A DNA stretch of 43,607 nucleotides. Source: Prochloraceae cyanobacterium (lineage in GTDB: Bacteria; Cyanobacteriota; Cyanobacteriia; Cyanobacteriales; JASJDA01). The notes below the pieces were generated by a model that was given only the letters and a program-made list of their open reading frames with translations, did not search any database and was not told the DNA's origin. Positions within the stretch are counted from its first letter, which is position 1, and every line of letters begins with the position of its first letter. Shown here one piece after another: positions 1 to 9,014 of this stretch. The position numbers and the translations under genes are program-made. The stretch is taken from the NCBI GenBank assembly GCA_030065265.1, contig JASJCW010000004.1, positions 1 to 43,607 of the forward strand. Direction: 5' to 3'.

Positions 1-19
1 GATAATAACAATAAAAAAG

Positions 20-739
20 ATGAACATAGCCAATCCACTTAATTATCCTGTAGCCGTTTTAGTTAGTGGCATTTTCTTTGTTGGCGGCGTGCGATCGCAA
101 AATATATCTCCCTTAATAATGTTGCCATCAGCAGCCGCGATCGCCGTTGGGGGTGCAACAGTTTTAAAAACCCAATCTCAAAGACAAATAAATCGGGAAA
201 ATCAAGCTAAAATCCAAGAAATTGAAGCCATTAAAGCGCGATCGCAATCGATAGCAGAAAAAGCAGAAATACTGCGCCAAGAATCGGAAAAAAATCTCAC
301 AGAATCGAACCAAATCGAACTTTTAACTGCCGTTCAATACGGTTGCAATCTGGCTTTAGAATTGCCCGCAAAAATTGAAACATTAGCAAGTCGCTTGCAC
401 GGGTCTGATTCTTTACTTGCTCCCCAAGAAATTGAAAAACAATTAACAGAAGTTAAAGCTAAACTCGATAATAGTAACGGGGTGGCTCGGGCCAGACTGC
501 AAGAATTAGCAGCTAGTTTAGAAAATAATCTTAAATTAGCCAAAGAAGGTCAAGATGCCCGCGAAGCTCAAATTGCATCCCTTTCTACTTTAGTCAGTAA
601 TTCGGCTGGAATTTTACAACAATTACAAAATCAACTGAGAAACTCTAATTTAAATAGTTCCGAACAAATCGAAGAATTATTAGTTTTGAGCGACGAACTA
701 AAAAACATTCAAGAAAATGTCGATCTCTTAATTACTTAA
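20..739 (+). CDS. Membrane-anchored coiled-coil protein, unknown function
   Basis: I do not recognise a named family. The 239-residue product starts with two hydrophobic stretches (about residues 9-24 and 31-48) that look like a membrane hairpin. The rest (about 50-238) is charged, rich in Glu, Gln, Lys, Leu and Ala, and has heptad-like patterning typical of coiled coils, broken near residues 100-130. The ATG at 20 is the first good start. The reading frame is open back to the window edge, so a longer protein cannot be excluded. The solute-binding gene at 782 follows after 42 bases on the same strand, so the two are probably co-transcribed. A structural or scaffolding role at the membrane is an inference only. 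Confidence 0.7.
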   Translation: MNIANPLNYPVAVLVSGIFFVGGVRSQNISPLIMLPSAAAIAVGGATVLKTQSQRQINRENQAKIQEIEAIKARSQSIAEKAEILRQESEKNLTESNQIELLTAVQYGCNLALELPAKIETLASRLHGSDSLLAPQEIEKQLTEVKAKLDNSNGVARARLQELAASLENNLKLAKEGQDAREAQIASLSTLVSNSAGILQQLQNQLRNSNLNSSEQIEELLVLSDELKNIQENVDLLIT

Positions 740-781
740 ACCAATAATAAATAAGAATCAATCACACCATTTCTAGCTAAT

Positions 782-1876
782 ATGAAAAGAAGAACTATCC
801 TCTCTCTGGGCATTATTTTAACTGCATTAGGTTTAGCTTATTTGCCCGCACCTGGAGGAAAAAGCAAAATTATTATTGTCAGCGGAACTGAACTGCAAGA
901 ACCTCTTAAAGAATTAGAAACTATTTTTGAAAAAAATAATAAAAATATCGATATTGAACTTAAATTTCAAGGATCTCAAGATACGATCGACGATTTTATC
1001 GACCAAAAAAATGACTTTAAACCAACAATATTAATTCCCGCTAATGGCGAGAAATTAAAAGAATTGCGCGATCGCTATGCAGCACAAACAGAAGAAGATC
1101 CTTTTTACTTCCAGCCTCAAGTTATTAGTAAAACAATGGTAGTCGCAGTTGCTTGGCCCGATCGCGGTAAAGTATTATTCCCCGACGATCGCTTTGACTG
1201 GCAAAAAATCGAGCAAGCGATGAGAAAACAAGATTGGGGTGCGATCGGAGGCGATCCCAATTGGGGTAGTTTTGACTTTTTGATGACTAATCCAACTCGT
1301 TCTAATAGCGGTCAGTTGACGATGACTTTGTGGAGTAATGAAGAGTTAGGAGTTACTAATTTAAATAGTAGTAATATCAACAATCCTCAAATTACTACTT
1401 TATTTTCTTTAGTCAAGCGATCGGTTTATCAACCTCCTCGCTCTACCGATACTCTCTTAGAAAATTTTATTACTTTAGGGCCTAATAATGCTGATGTAGC
1501 CACTGTTTACGAAAGTATTGCTCTTTATCGCTGGTCGCAAGCTAAAATTTCTCAAGATAGATCTTATCAAATTTATTACCTCAATCCAACAATTGAAACC
1601 AAGGCGACTGCTGCGATCGTACGTCGCGATGTTGATGGCAATACGGCGCGATCGGCTAAAAAATTCGTCGATTTCCTCAGACAACCACAACAACAAAAGA
1701 TCTTTGTTAAATACGGTTTTCGCTCCGTCATTCCAGGTATTAACTTAAAATCCGTACCCCAAAGTCCTTGGTCGGAAGATATTCCTGGAGCTAAAATTAA
1801 TCCACCTCAAACTATCGAACCACCTCAAACTGAAGTTTTAGGAGAAATTCAGCGTTTGTGGCAACGGGCTAATTGA
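782..1876 (+). CDS. Extracellular solute-binding-type protein (no transporter nearby)
   Basis: The 364-residue product has an N-terminal signal peptide or anchor (about residues 1-22: basic start, then a hydrophobic run). The body looks like a periplasmic substrate-binding fold: an IIVSGTEL-type first strand, then a region about residues 155-180 with GGDPNWGSFDF and TNPTRSNSGQLT, the loop style of PstS/molybdate-type binding proteins. A proline-rich tail holds two PPQT repeats. No permease or ATPase gene lies nearby in the window, and it follows the membrane coiled-coil gene by 42 bases. It may therefore work as a sensor or assembly part rather than in uptake. The fold call is fairly good; the ligand is unknown. 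Confidence 0.7.
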   Translation: MKRRTILSLGIILTALGLAYLPAPGGKSKIIIVSGTELQEPLKELETIFEKNNKNIDIELKFQGSQDTIDDFIDQKNDFKPTILIPANGEKLKELRDRYAAQTEEDPFYFQPQVISKTMVVAVAWPDRGKVLFPDDRFDWQKIEQAMRKQDWGAIGGDPNWGSFDFLMTNPTRSNSGQLTMTLWSNEELGVTNLNSSNINNPQITTLFSLVKRSVYQPPRSTDTLLENFITLGPNNADVATVYESIALYRWSQAKISQDRSYQIYYLNPTIETKATAAIVRRDVDGNTARSAKKFVDFLRQPQQQKIFVKYGFRSVIPGINLKSVPQSPWSEDIPGAKINPPQTIEPPQTEVLGEIQRLWQRAN

Positions 1877-2566
1877 TTTTATGATAAATGGTATTAGCTA
1901 TAGCAGAAGGCAGAGGGATTATGCTTAAGATTTAAGGCTTCAGCCTCTCTTAAAATGTCCTAACCAAAACTTGTACTGCTATAAAAAACCAATAGAGCAT
2001 TATTTTAGGGGATTTGTATAGTTATAGAAATATATTTTTAAAAACCTTGTTTGTAATATTTACTGATTATTATTAATTGCTTTGATAGTTATTAAAGATT
2101 AAATATTTATAGTTATTTAGTTGTGAACGATCGCCGTTACATTTCGATCTCAAATAAGATTATTTATGACGGCAAATTTAGGATTTTTAACTGCAACGTA
2201 ATATTATGCAACAAAAAAATATTAAGTTTTATTAAGATAGCTCGGTACAAATACTGGGAATACTAGCGATCTATTTGCGATCGGAGTCTCTGTTTAAGTG
2301 CGATCGCGATCTTAAAAAACGCTAAATTAGAATTTTTTGTCAAAATAGCTGCAAAAAAGATCGTTTTAAAGTCCCAAAACAGGCAAGTAGATCGGTGCGA
2401 TCGCGGAAGTAGAAAACTTGAGAATATTACAGAATTTTTCATTAAGTGGAACTACTACACTTTCTTCTGAGTCAAGATTGTTTAAAGTAAAATTAGGAAA
2501 AATAAAAAATTAAAGAAAATTAATCAATAAATTAATAAACCAAAACTAACTTATTCTGAGGATATA
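1877..2566. other. 690-base gap without a gene
   Basis: This AT-rich gap holds the 85-base inverted-repeat element at 1899-1983, several GATCGC-type octamers between about 2120 and 2410, and the leader of the TPR gene. A GAGGA ribosome-binding site lies at 2558-2562, four bases before its ATG. I see no tRNA and no credible small ORF. Confidence 0.6.
1899..1983. repeat. MITE-like dispersed repeat, copy A
   Basis: The element has 8-base terminal inverted repeats, TATAGCAG at 1899-1906 and CTGCTATA at 1976-1983. The interior can fold, with TTTAAG/CTTAAA flanking a short GGCT/AGCC hairpin. Read on the minus strand, the sequence TTAGGACATT begins exactly 20 bases in from the end. The same arrangement occurs at 27201. 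It codes for nothing. It may be a non-autonomous element or a structured intergenic repeat. Confidence 0.55.
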
Positions 2567-3571
2567 ATGAAGCATTTTTCTAAAATAAGCACAATAACAA
2601 TTTTGGGTATTATCGCAACAACAACAGCAAACCCGGCACTAGCATCGTTAGAAGTTAAACAAAAACAGCAGATCTCACAAGAGTCTTTAGAAGCCGTAGA
2701 AAAATTTTATAAAAGTGGTTTTATAAAACTCGAAATAGGAGATTATCGAGGAGCAATTGAAGACTTTAATGAAGCATTAAAAATAAGTCCAAAAAATGAT
2801 GAAATTTATCTAAGTCTCGGCATTGCAAAAAGACAATTAGGAGATTATCAAGGTGCGATCGCTAACTATACAAAAGCAATCGAAATTAATCCCTTAAAAT
2901 CCGCAGCTTATAACAATAGAGGTAAAGCAAAAACAGATCTCGGCAACTATTCTGAAGCGATCGCCGACTATACTCAAGCAATCAAAATTACCCCTAAGTT
3001 TGCCAAAGCATATTACAATCGCGCTTATGCTCGCAAACAAATTGGAGACTATCCTGGAGCGATCGCCGACTATAGTCAAGCAATTAAGAATAAGAGCAAT
3101 TATTTTATCGCTTTCTACAATCGAGCTAATACTTACTATCGAATTCAAGAGTTCGATAAAGCGATCGGTGACTATACTCAAGCAATCCAAATAAATCCTA
3201 ATTTTGCCGGGACTTATAATAACAGAGGATTTACTAAAATTCGTCTTGAAGACTATTCTGGAGCGATCGCCGACTTTCAAAAAGCGATCGAATTAGCCCC
3301 TAATTACGCTCCGCCTTATACTAATCTAGGTTTAGTATTTAAAAAGCAAGGCAAAACAACCGCAGCCTTAGAAAATTTCAGCAAGGCGATTTCATTAAAT
3401 GCAGCTGATGCAGTGGCTCATTTTAATCGCGGAGTTACTCTAGGGAAAATAGGCGAAACTGAACTTGCGATTAAGGATATCGAAAAAGCATCTCAATTAG
3501 CTAAAGAACAAGGAAACTTGAAATTGCACGAGCAAGCGCAACTAATTGCCGCGAAACTGAATCGAAATTAG
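2567..3571 (+). CDS. Secreted TPR-repeat protein
   Basis: The 334-residue product has a signal peptide ending near residue 26 (after NPALA), followed by about eight 34-residue tetratricopeptide repeats from roughly residue 43 to 320, with the usual GDYxGAIxDYxxAIxxxP consensus. TPR arrays bind other proteins, so it is probably an exported scaffold or assembly factor; the partner cannot be read. GAGGA at 2558-2562 supports the ATG. The GCGATCG core recurs every 102 bases at the same codons of successive repeats. The gene ends at a hairpin shared with the convergent gene at 3629. Confidence 0.85.
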   Translation: MKHFSKISTITILGIIATTTANPALASLEVKQKQQISQESLEAVEKFYKSGFIKLEIGDYRGAIEDFNEALKISPKNDEIYLSLGIAKRQLGDYQGAIANYTKAIEINPLKSAAYNNRGKAKTDLGNYSEAIADYTQAIKITPKFAKAYYNRAYARKQIGDYPGAIADYSQAIKNKSNYFIAFYNRANTYYRIQEFDKAIGDYTQAIQINPNFAGTYNNRGFTKIRLEDYSGAIADFQKAIELAPNYAPPYTNLGLVFKKQGKTTAALENFSKAISLNAADAVAHFNRGVTLGKIGETELAIKDIEKASQLAKEQGNLKLHEQAQLIAAKLNRN

Positions 3572-3593
3572 TAAAAATCGCTTTTAATTTTCA

Positions 3594-3620
3594 AACCTCG
3601 CTGCTTTTTAAAGCGAGGTT
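3594..3620. terminator. Hairpin between convergent genes, probable bidirectional terminator
   Basis: A perfect 9-base stem, AACCTCGCT at 3594-3602 and AGCGAGGTT at 3612-3620, encloses a T-rich 9-base loop. It lies 22 bases after the TPR gene stop and 8 bases beyond the stop of the leftward gene at 3629. There is no long T run, so termination is inferred from position and symmetry. Confidence 0.6.
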
Positions 3621-3628
3621 ATACCCAA

Positions 3629-4342
3629 CTATCTTAAGAATAAATCGCGCTCGAAAGTAAGTTCTAAATCGCGATCGGGGTAAATGACAATTACCTCTTT
3701 TTTACCCCCACCAATGACTCCCGCTTCTGGTAAAGCCCATCCTGCTAAAGCACCAGTCGCAGCCCCAGCCAAAACTTCTAAAGCGGCGACTCCTCTACGG
3801 CCGGTTACTCCTGAAATGATAGCTGCAGCACCAGCACCAGCCGCAGCACCAGTCAAAATATCTCTAGCACTAGCTCCTTGTTTGATGGTTTCTCTTCTGC
3901 TTACCGTGCGAGAAGTGGCATCAATATCGTACTCTCTATTATCTCCTTCTAAGATCAATCTTTCAGCCACAAAACGAGAACCGTTTCGACTCGGCTCAAT
4001 CCTACCTTCGATTTTACTACCAAAAGGAATTAATAATTTTTTATTGAGATCGCTTATGTTGGCATCTACCGTCAAAGTAACGGGAAAAGTTTCGTTAGGA
4101 GCTGCTAAAATTTTCTCTTTCTTGAATGCGACAGGAATTTTCGTACCTCGAGGAATCGCCGCACGTTGGTAATAGCGACGATCGTATTCTCTGCGATCGT
4201 ACTGTCTTTGTGATTCAAATTCTCGAGCTAATACTGAATTTAATGGTAAAAAAGAACCTATTGCTGTAGCAGTTACTACCGCAATTAAGAACCCAGAAAT
4301 ACTAGATTGAAAATAATTATACTTGTACATAAAGACAAACAT
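3629..4342 (-). CDS. Exported protein with glycine-zipper region, unknown function
   Basis: The 237-residue product has an N-terminal hydrophobic export segment (about residues 14-38), then an Arg/Tyr/Asp-rich stretch (about 40-60). A beta-rich domain follows, beginning IPRGTKIPV and containing LLIPFGSKIEGRIEP. Next is an Ala/Gly-rich zipper with TGAAAGAGAAAI and LAGAATGALAGWALPEAG (about 160-205), and a short charged end. The IPRGT...PFGSKIEG layout resembles the beta domain of TrbI/VirB10-like proteins found singly in cyanobacteria, but no conjugation gene lies near, so I do not assign that function. It is probably an envelope protein. Confidence 0.65.
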   Translation of the reverse strand: MFVFMYKYNYFQSSISGFLIAVVTATAIGSFLPLNSVLAREFESQRQYDRREYDRRYYQRAAIPRGTKIPVAFKKEKILAAPNETFPVTLTVDANISDLNKKLLIPFGSKIEGRIEPSRNGSRFVAERLILEGDNREYDIDATSRTVSRRETIKQGASARDILTGAAAGAGAAAIISGVTGRRGVAALEVLAGAATGALAGWALPEAGVIGGGKKEVIVIYPDRDLELTFERDLFLR

Positions 4343-4436
4343 TCCTTTTTTTTATATCGAGTAAATCAAGTGACGCAAAGTAATTTTGCTTTGTTCCTAT
4401 TCTTAAGTTAGTGCTGTGTTAGGATAGCTAAAAATT

Positions 4437-6587
4437 ATGAAAAAAGATACTACACAGAAAACACCTTTTTTGTTTTCTTCAGCCTTAGCCTTATTGTTAC
4501 TTGGCTCTGCAGTTTTATTTTTACCAATATTCCGTCAATCTTACCGAGAAGAAGAAAATAACAGCAATAATAAAGTATTAACTTTAATTTCTTTATCGCC
4601 TCAACAAAGACAGTCTCAATTAGAAACTTTTGTTAATAAAAATAAATCTATTTCTCGAAATCGCGCTCGTTATTTACTTGCCAAAGATGCGATCGCGCAA
4701 AAAAATGGCCAACTCGCACTAAAATATTTACAAAATTTAGACCGAGATTATCCCCTACTTGCAGCACCAATTTTATTACAAAAAGGAATCGCTTATCAAT
4801 TAGAAGGGAAAGATAAAACGGCAATTAAAATCTGGGAAAAATTAATTAAACAGCATCGGGATTCTCCAATGGTGGTGGAAGCAATTTATTTATTGGGTCA
4901 ATCCGATGTTCAATACTGGCAATCTTATCGCGATAAAATTATCGGTTTTTACAATCATCCGCGCAGCAAAGAAATTGTCGATCGATTATTAGTAAAAAAT
5001 CTTGATAGTCTCGATTTATTATTAGCTCTAGTCAAATCAGATCCCCAAGACAATCGAACTAGAGAGCGTTTAATTAATGATTTTAGCGATCGCTTAACCC
5101 CGGAAAATTGGCAGGCGATCGCCGATGGTTATTGGCAACAAGGTCAGTATAAAAAAGCAGCAGAAACCTATATTAATGCAACTCATAGCGGTCGTAATGC
5201 TTACCGTATTGCCAGAGGATTGCATTTGAGCAAACAAACCGAACAAGCAAAGAAATTATACCAAAGCTATCTTAATGAATTTCCCGATCGTCGACGAGAA
5301 AGAGGATTAGCCCTCAAACATTTAGCAAGTTTATCGAGCGATCGCGAAAGTTTAAAATATTTAGATATTTTAATCGCCGAATTTCCCGAACAAGCCGCTA
5401 AAAATTCTTTAGAAAAAGTCAAAAAATTAAATCGCCTTAAAGAGAATCAAAAAGCAGAAAAAATTAAAGAATCTCTTGCAGAAAAATACCCTGATTCGCA
5501 AATAGTTGCCCGATCGCGCTGGCAACAAGCCCGAGAATTTGCGGCAAATCGAGACTTAGAAAAAGCGATCGCTAAAGCCAAAGAAATAGTCGCTCAAAAT
5601 CAAGATAGTTATTTAGTTCCGAAAGCCTCTTTTTGGAGCGGAAAATGGTCGCAAGAATTGGGCAATTCCCAAGAAGCAAAAGCAGCTTTTGAATCCGTTT
5701 TAAAAAATTATCCTCAATCTTATTATGCCTGGCGATCCGCGGTGCATTTAGGTTGGGATGTAGGCAATTTTACCAGTGTAATTCATTTAGAACCTGCGAT
5801 CGTCAAACCACCAACGAGATCCTTACCTCCAGCAGGATCTGATACCTTTAAAGAACTATATTTATTAGGTCAAGATCGGGATGCTTGGAACTATTTTCTT
5901 GTCGAAATTAAAAGTAAATTGGAACTGAACGTTCAAGAAAAATTTACCGAAGGCTTATTAAACGTAACTCGAGGTAATTATCAACTAGGAACTTATCAAA
6001 TTTGGAGCTTGCAAAATCGAGCAGAGCCTCAAGAAAGACAAGAGTGGAAAGCTTTACGAGAAACCCCTCTATATTGGCAAACATTATTCCCTTTTGCCTA
6101 CGAAGAAACTATCTTAAATTGGTCGGAAAAACGGCAAATAAATCCAATTTTAGTTACTTCTTTAATTCGCAGAGAATCCCGCTTTCAAGAAAGTGTCAAA
6201 TCAGTAGCTGGGGCGACGGGTTTAATGCAAATAATGCCCGCAACAGGGAAATGGATTGCTAATAAAATAGAATTAGAAAATTATTCTTTAACCGATCCAG
6301 AAGATAACGTTAATTTGGGTACTTGGTACGTCCAACACACCCACGAAATATACAATAATAATTCTTTGCTAGCTATTGCCAGTTATAATGCCGGCCCGGG
6401 TAACGTCAGAAAATGGATTAATAGATACGGTTTTGCAGACCAAGATACCTTTGTCGAACAAATTCCTTTTCCAGAAACTGAAGGCTATGTTAAAGCGGTT
6501 TTTGGCGGTTATTGGAATTACTTACGCATTTATAACCCTGAAGTTTCCCAACTACTCTCAGATCGCTCTGGTGCTGAAATAGAATAA
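4437..6587 (+). CDS. slt: Slt70-like lytic transglycosylase (GH23)
   Basis: This cleaves the MurNAc-GlcNAc bond of peptidoglycan in the periplasm. The 716-residue product has one N-terminal hydrophobic segment (about residues 12-32) and a long alpha-helical superhelix with TPR-like repeats (about 60-540). The C-terminal goose-lysozyme-type domain (about 565-690) carries the family motifs RRESRF with catalytic Glu580, GLMQIMP, and ASYNAGPGNV. This order matches soluble lytic transglycosylases, where the helical ring positions the catalytic domain on glycan strands. It stands alone; the preceding gene is divergent. Confidence 0.92.
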   Translation: MKKDTTQKTPFLFSSALALLLLGSAVLFLPIFRQSYREEENNSNNKVLTLISLSPQQRQSQLETFVNKNKSISRNRARYLLAKDAIAQKNGQLALKYLQNLDRDYPLLAAPILLQKGIAYQLEGKDKTAIKIWEKLIKQHRDSPMVVEAIYLLGQSDVQYWQSYRDKIIGFYNHPRSKEIVDRLLVKNLDSLDLLLALVKSDPQDNRTRERLINDFSDRLTPENWQAIADGYWQQGQYKKAAETYINATHSGRNAYRIARGLHLSKQTEQAKKLYQSYLNEFPDRRRERGLALKHLASLSSDRESLKYLDILIAEFPEQAAKNSLEKVKKLNRLKENQKAEKIKESLAEKYPDSQIVARSRWQQAREFAANRDLEKAIAKAKEIVAQNQDSYLVPKASFWSGKWSQELGNSQEAKAAFESVLKNYPQSYYAWRSAVHLGWDVGNFTSVIHLEPAIVKPPTRSLPPAGSDTFKELYLLGQDRDAWNYFLVEIKSKLELNVQEKFTEGLLNVTRGNYQLGTYQIWSLQNRAEPQERQEWKALRETPLYWQTLFPFAYEETILNWSEKRQINPILVTSLIRRESRFQESVKSVAGATGLMQIMPATGKWIANKIELENYSLTDPEDNVNLGTWYVQHTHEIYNNNSLLAIASYNAGPGNVRKWINRYGFADQDTFVEQIPFPETEGYVKAVFGGYWNYLRIYNPEVSQLLSDRSGAEIE

Positions 6588-6654
6588 GAGCCAAAGGCGC
6601 GATCGAGAAGATAATTGAAAATTAGTCTGACTTTCCAAGAGTTATAAAAAAAGA

Positions 6655-6780
6655 CTCCTGCCTTGACATCCTCACCGCCGTAAAAAGGACGGTTTAACAT
6701 ATCTTTTGTGAAATACTATGCTAAAAGAGTAAAGCCGCGCTGAAGACGCGGGGTTTTAGACCCAAAATTTCCGATGACTG
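6655..6780. mobile_element. Remnant of IS200/IS605-type element ends
   Basis: The sequence CTTGACATCCTC, followed by a small hairpin (CCGT 6678-6681 with ACGG 6689-6692), resembles the end sequence next to tnpB in cyanobacterial IS200/IS605 elements. About 45 bases on, CCGCG at 6735-6739 pairs with CGCGG at 6747-6751, then GGTTTTAGACCC follows, which resembles the other subterminal hairpin. There is no room for tnpA or tnpB. This is either a deletion remnant or a minimal non-autonomous element; family recognition is from memory of such ends. Confidence 0.5.
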
Positions 6781-6816
6781 AGGCAAAAGCAAGAGATATT
6801 TAAGGGTTGTTTCAGT

Positions 6817-7980
6817 CTATAGCAACCCGACAAAGTGCAATGGCCCGTGTCCGCTCACCAACTCAACAATTAAAGCAATAAACCCCAACATTGCTAAACG
6901 ACCGTTCCAAACTTCGGCCGTAGTAGTCAAACCCCATTGCCAGCGTTCTTGGGGATACATTTTCATATTCTTTTTCGGACGGGTTAACTCGGCAAAAGTA
7001 GCCGAATCATTATTTAACGCTTCAGCAACCATCTCCGCTAAAGCTTTAATAAAAGTAGGGTGAGTATTTAAGGCCGGAACTCTACCAAAATTTTCAATCC
7101 CAGCATTTTCGGCAACCTCACGATACTCGATATCTATTTCTTGTAAAGTTTCGATATGTTCGGAGACAAAACTGATCGGAACGACTAAGAGATCTTTGAC
7201 TCCTTGTTGCCCTAACTCTTCAAGTGCTTCTTCAGTATAAGGTTTGAGCCATTCTACCGGGCCGACGCGACTTTGATAAGCTAAAGTGTAGGGATTGGGT
7301 CGATCGAGAGTTTCCATTATCTTTTGGGTACATTGCTCGATTTCGTACTGATAGGGATCTCCTGCTTCGGTGACGTAACTTTGAGGGACTCCGTGCGCGC
7401 TGAAAAAGATATGCACCTCGTGCGGGTTAGAATAATGCTCTAATTCTTGGCGAATTAAATCGGCCATTGCTTCGAGATAGCCAGGATTATCGTACCAAGA
7501 AGGAACGATTTTATATTTAACTATCCTCATTGCCGGATCTTCGCGCCACATTTGTTCTAGCACTCGAAAACTAGAGCCGCTAGTGCTGATCGAAAATTGA
7601 GGATACAAAGGCAAAATGACTAATTCAGAAATGCGATCGCGTTTAATTTTAAAGATCGCTTCTTCTGTGAATGGATGCCAATAACGCATTCCTACATAAA
7701 CTCTAGCATCGGTTCCTGCTGCAGAGAGTTGTTCTTCTAAAGCTTGTGCTTGTGCTTCGGTGATTCTTCTTAATGGCGAACCGCCACCAATTTCAAGATA
7801 ATTTTGTTGCGATTTTTCCGCTCTTAAAGTGGAAATTAACCAAGCTAGTGGTTTTTGTAAACTACTAATTGGTAGACGAATGATTTCTGGGTCAGAAAAG
7901 AGATTGTATAAAAAAGGACGTACATCCTCAATCTTATCTGGCCCGCCTAAATTGAGTAATAAAACCCCGACACGACCCAT
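6817..7980 (-). CDS. hemH: Ferrochelatase with C-terminal CAB-like membrane segment
   Basis: This inserts Fe2+ into protoporphyrin IX to give haem b, the last step of haem synthesis. The 387-residue product starts [14 protein letters not shown], has the [10 protein letters not shown] motif with the metal-handling His, and the late [14 protein letters not shown] motif with the conserved acidic residues. After a linker it ends with a single membrane helix carrying NGRLAMLGF (about residues 359-367), the chlorophyll a/b-binding-like motif of cyanobacterial and plant type II ferrochelatases. That tail ties the enzyme to membranes and pigment balance. It is transcribed toward the slt gene; the ATG at 7980 is the natural start. 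Confidence 0.96.
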   Translation of the reverse strand: MGRVGVLLLNLGGPDKIEDVRPFLYNLFSDPEIIRLPISSLQKPLAWLISTLRAEKSQQNYLEIGGGSPLRRITEAQAQALEEQLSAAGTDARVYVGMRYWHPFTEEAIFKIKRDRISELVILPLYPQFSISTSGSSFRVLEQMWREDPAMRIVKYKIVPSWYDNPGYLEAMADLIRQELEHYSNPHEVHIFFSAHGVPQSYVTEAGDPYQYEIEQCTQKIMETLDRPNPYTLAYQSRVGPVEWLKPYTEEALEELGQQGVKDLLVVPISFVSEHIETLQEIDIEYREVAENAGIENFGRVPALNTHPTFIKALAEMVAEALNNDSATFAELTRPKKNMKMYPQERWQWGLTTTAEVWNGRLAMLGFIALIVELVSGHGPLHFVGLL

Positions 7981-8216
7981 AATTTTTGTAAGTTTGTAAT
8001 TTTTTTAGCTTTTTTACCAATTTTAACAATATAGCAATGCTCGTCTATAACTGGTTGTTAGCGATACACAATTTAACCCCATTTAAAATAAGACAAAAAT
8101 TATCCGACATAAGTAAAAGTTAAACTAAGCTAAATTATATTAGCGAAGAAGTTTGCCACCTTTAAGCAGAAAAAATAAGCTAAAAATCTTCTTTGCTGCA
8201 ACAATTAATTATCTTT

Positions 8217-8738
8217 ATGTCTAAAGCAGCTATTTTACAACCCGACTTAGTTCTCGGCGGCCCGATTGTCGAGCTTTCCCCAGAAATATTAGAAAAAAAT
8301 CAACTCAAAGGTCTAATTTTAGATGTAGATGAAACTTTAGTCCCCTTAAGAGAAAAAGATGTTTCTTCAGAATTGCTTGAATGGGTCAAACCAATTAAGC
8401 AGGTCGCAGCCATCTCTCTAGTCAGTAACAATCTCAGCGAAAATCGCATCGGTAGGATCGCTCGAGACTTGGAAGTCCCTTATTTCATTCGCGCTCGCAA
8501 GCCTTCAAGACGCAAATTAAGGCAAGCTCTCGAAGGGATGAATTTGCCAGTCTCTGAGGTTGCGATGGTAGGAGATCGGCTTTTTACAGATGTCTTAGCT
8601 GGCAATCGACTCGGTATGTTTACTATTCTCGTCGAACCGATGGTCGATCCGGCTAAAATCCCTAATTCCTATCCATTACGTAATCTTGAAGTCTGGCTCT
8701 CCCGCGCTCTCGGCGTTTCTTTGTCCGGTCGCAAATAA
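8217..8738 (+). CDS. YqeG-family HAD-superfamily phosphatase (subfamily IIIA)
   Basis: The product is about 173 residues if the ATG at 8217 is used (MSKAAILQPD). An in-frame TTG at 8193 would add eight hydrophobic residues and is less likely. Motif I, LDVDETL with Asp36 and Asp38, is the nucleophile/acid pair of HAD phosphatases. SLVSNN fits motif II, and VGDRLFTDVLAGN is the metal-binding motif IV. The family includes a plastid/mitochondrial phosphatidylglycerophosphate phosphatase and a bacterial ribosome-linked member, so the substrate is uncertain; PGP dephosphorylation for phosphatidylglycerol synthesis is a reasonable guess. Confidence 0.85.
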   Translation: MSKAAILQPDLVLGGPIVELSPEILEKNQLKGLILDVDETLVPLREKDVSSELLEWVKPIKQVAAISLVSNNLSENRIGRIARDLEVPYFIRARKPSRRKLRQALEGMNLPVSEVAMVGDRLFTDVLAGNRLGMFTILVEPMVDPAKIPNSYPLRNLEVWLSRALGVSLSGRK

Positions 8739-8842
8739 AACTTTATTGAATGTCACAAATATTTAATTATTTAAATATAAAGAAAACATTATGAAACAAA
8801 GAGATACGCAAAATCTCTGACATCATAGTTTACAGATTCAAA

Positions 8843-8911
8843 GAAGCCAGCTTATATAAAGGCTTCAAACATAATAGATAAAAAATAGGGTTAGCTTATA
8901 TAAAGACCCTA
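8843..8911. repeat. Two hairpins with different stems and an identical loop
   Basis: GAAGCC at 8843-8848 pairs with GGCTTC at 8861-8866, and TAGGGT at 8886-8891 pairs with ACCCTA at 8906-8911. Both enclose the same sequence AGCTTATATAAAG (8849-8861 and 8893-8905; in the first hairpin its last base lies in the stem). The shared part contains the palindrome TTATATAA. The stems differ in sequence while pairing is kept, which suggests a structure under selection. The pair lies in the gap upstream of proB. Confidence 0.65.
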
Positions 8912-9014
8912 GATATAAAATCAAGTTTGAAGGGCGTTGATTCTGTTACTTTTAATGGGATCGACGCTCTAATAATTTGTTTTGCCCGAATCATTAAAAG
9001 TATTCTTGAAGGTT

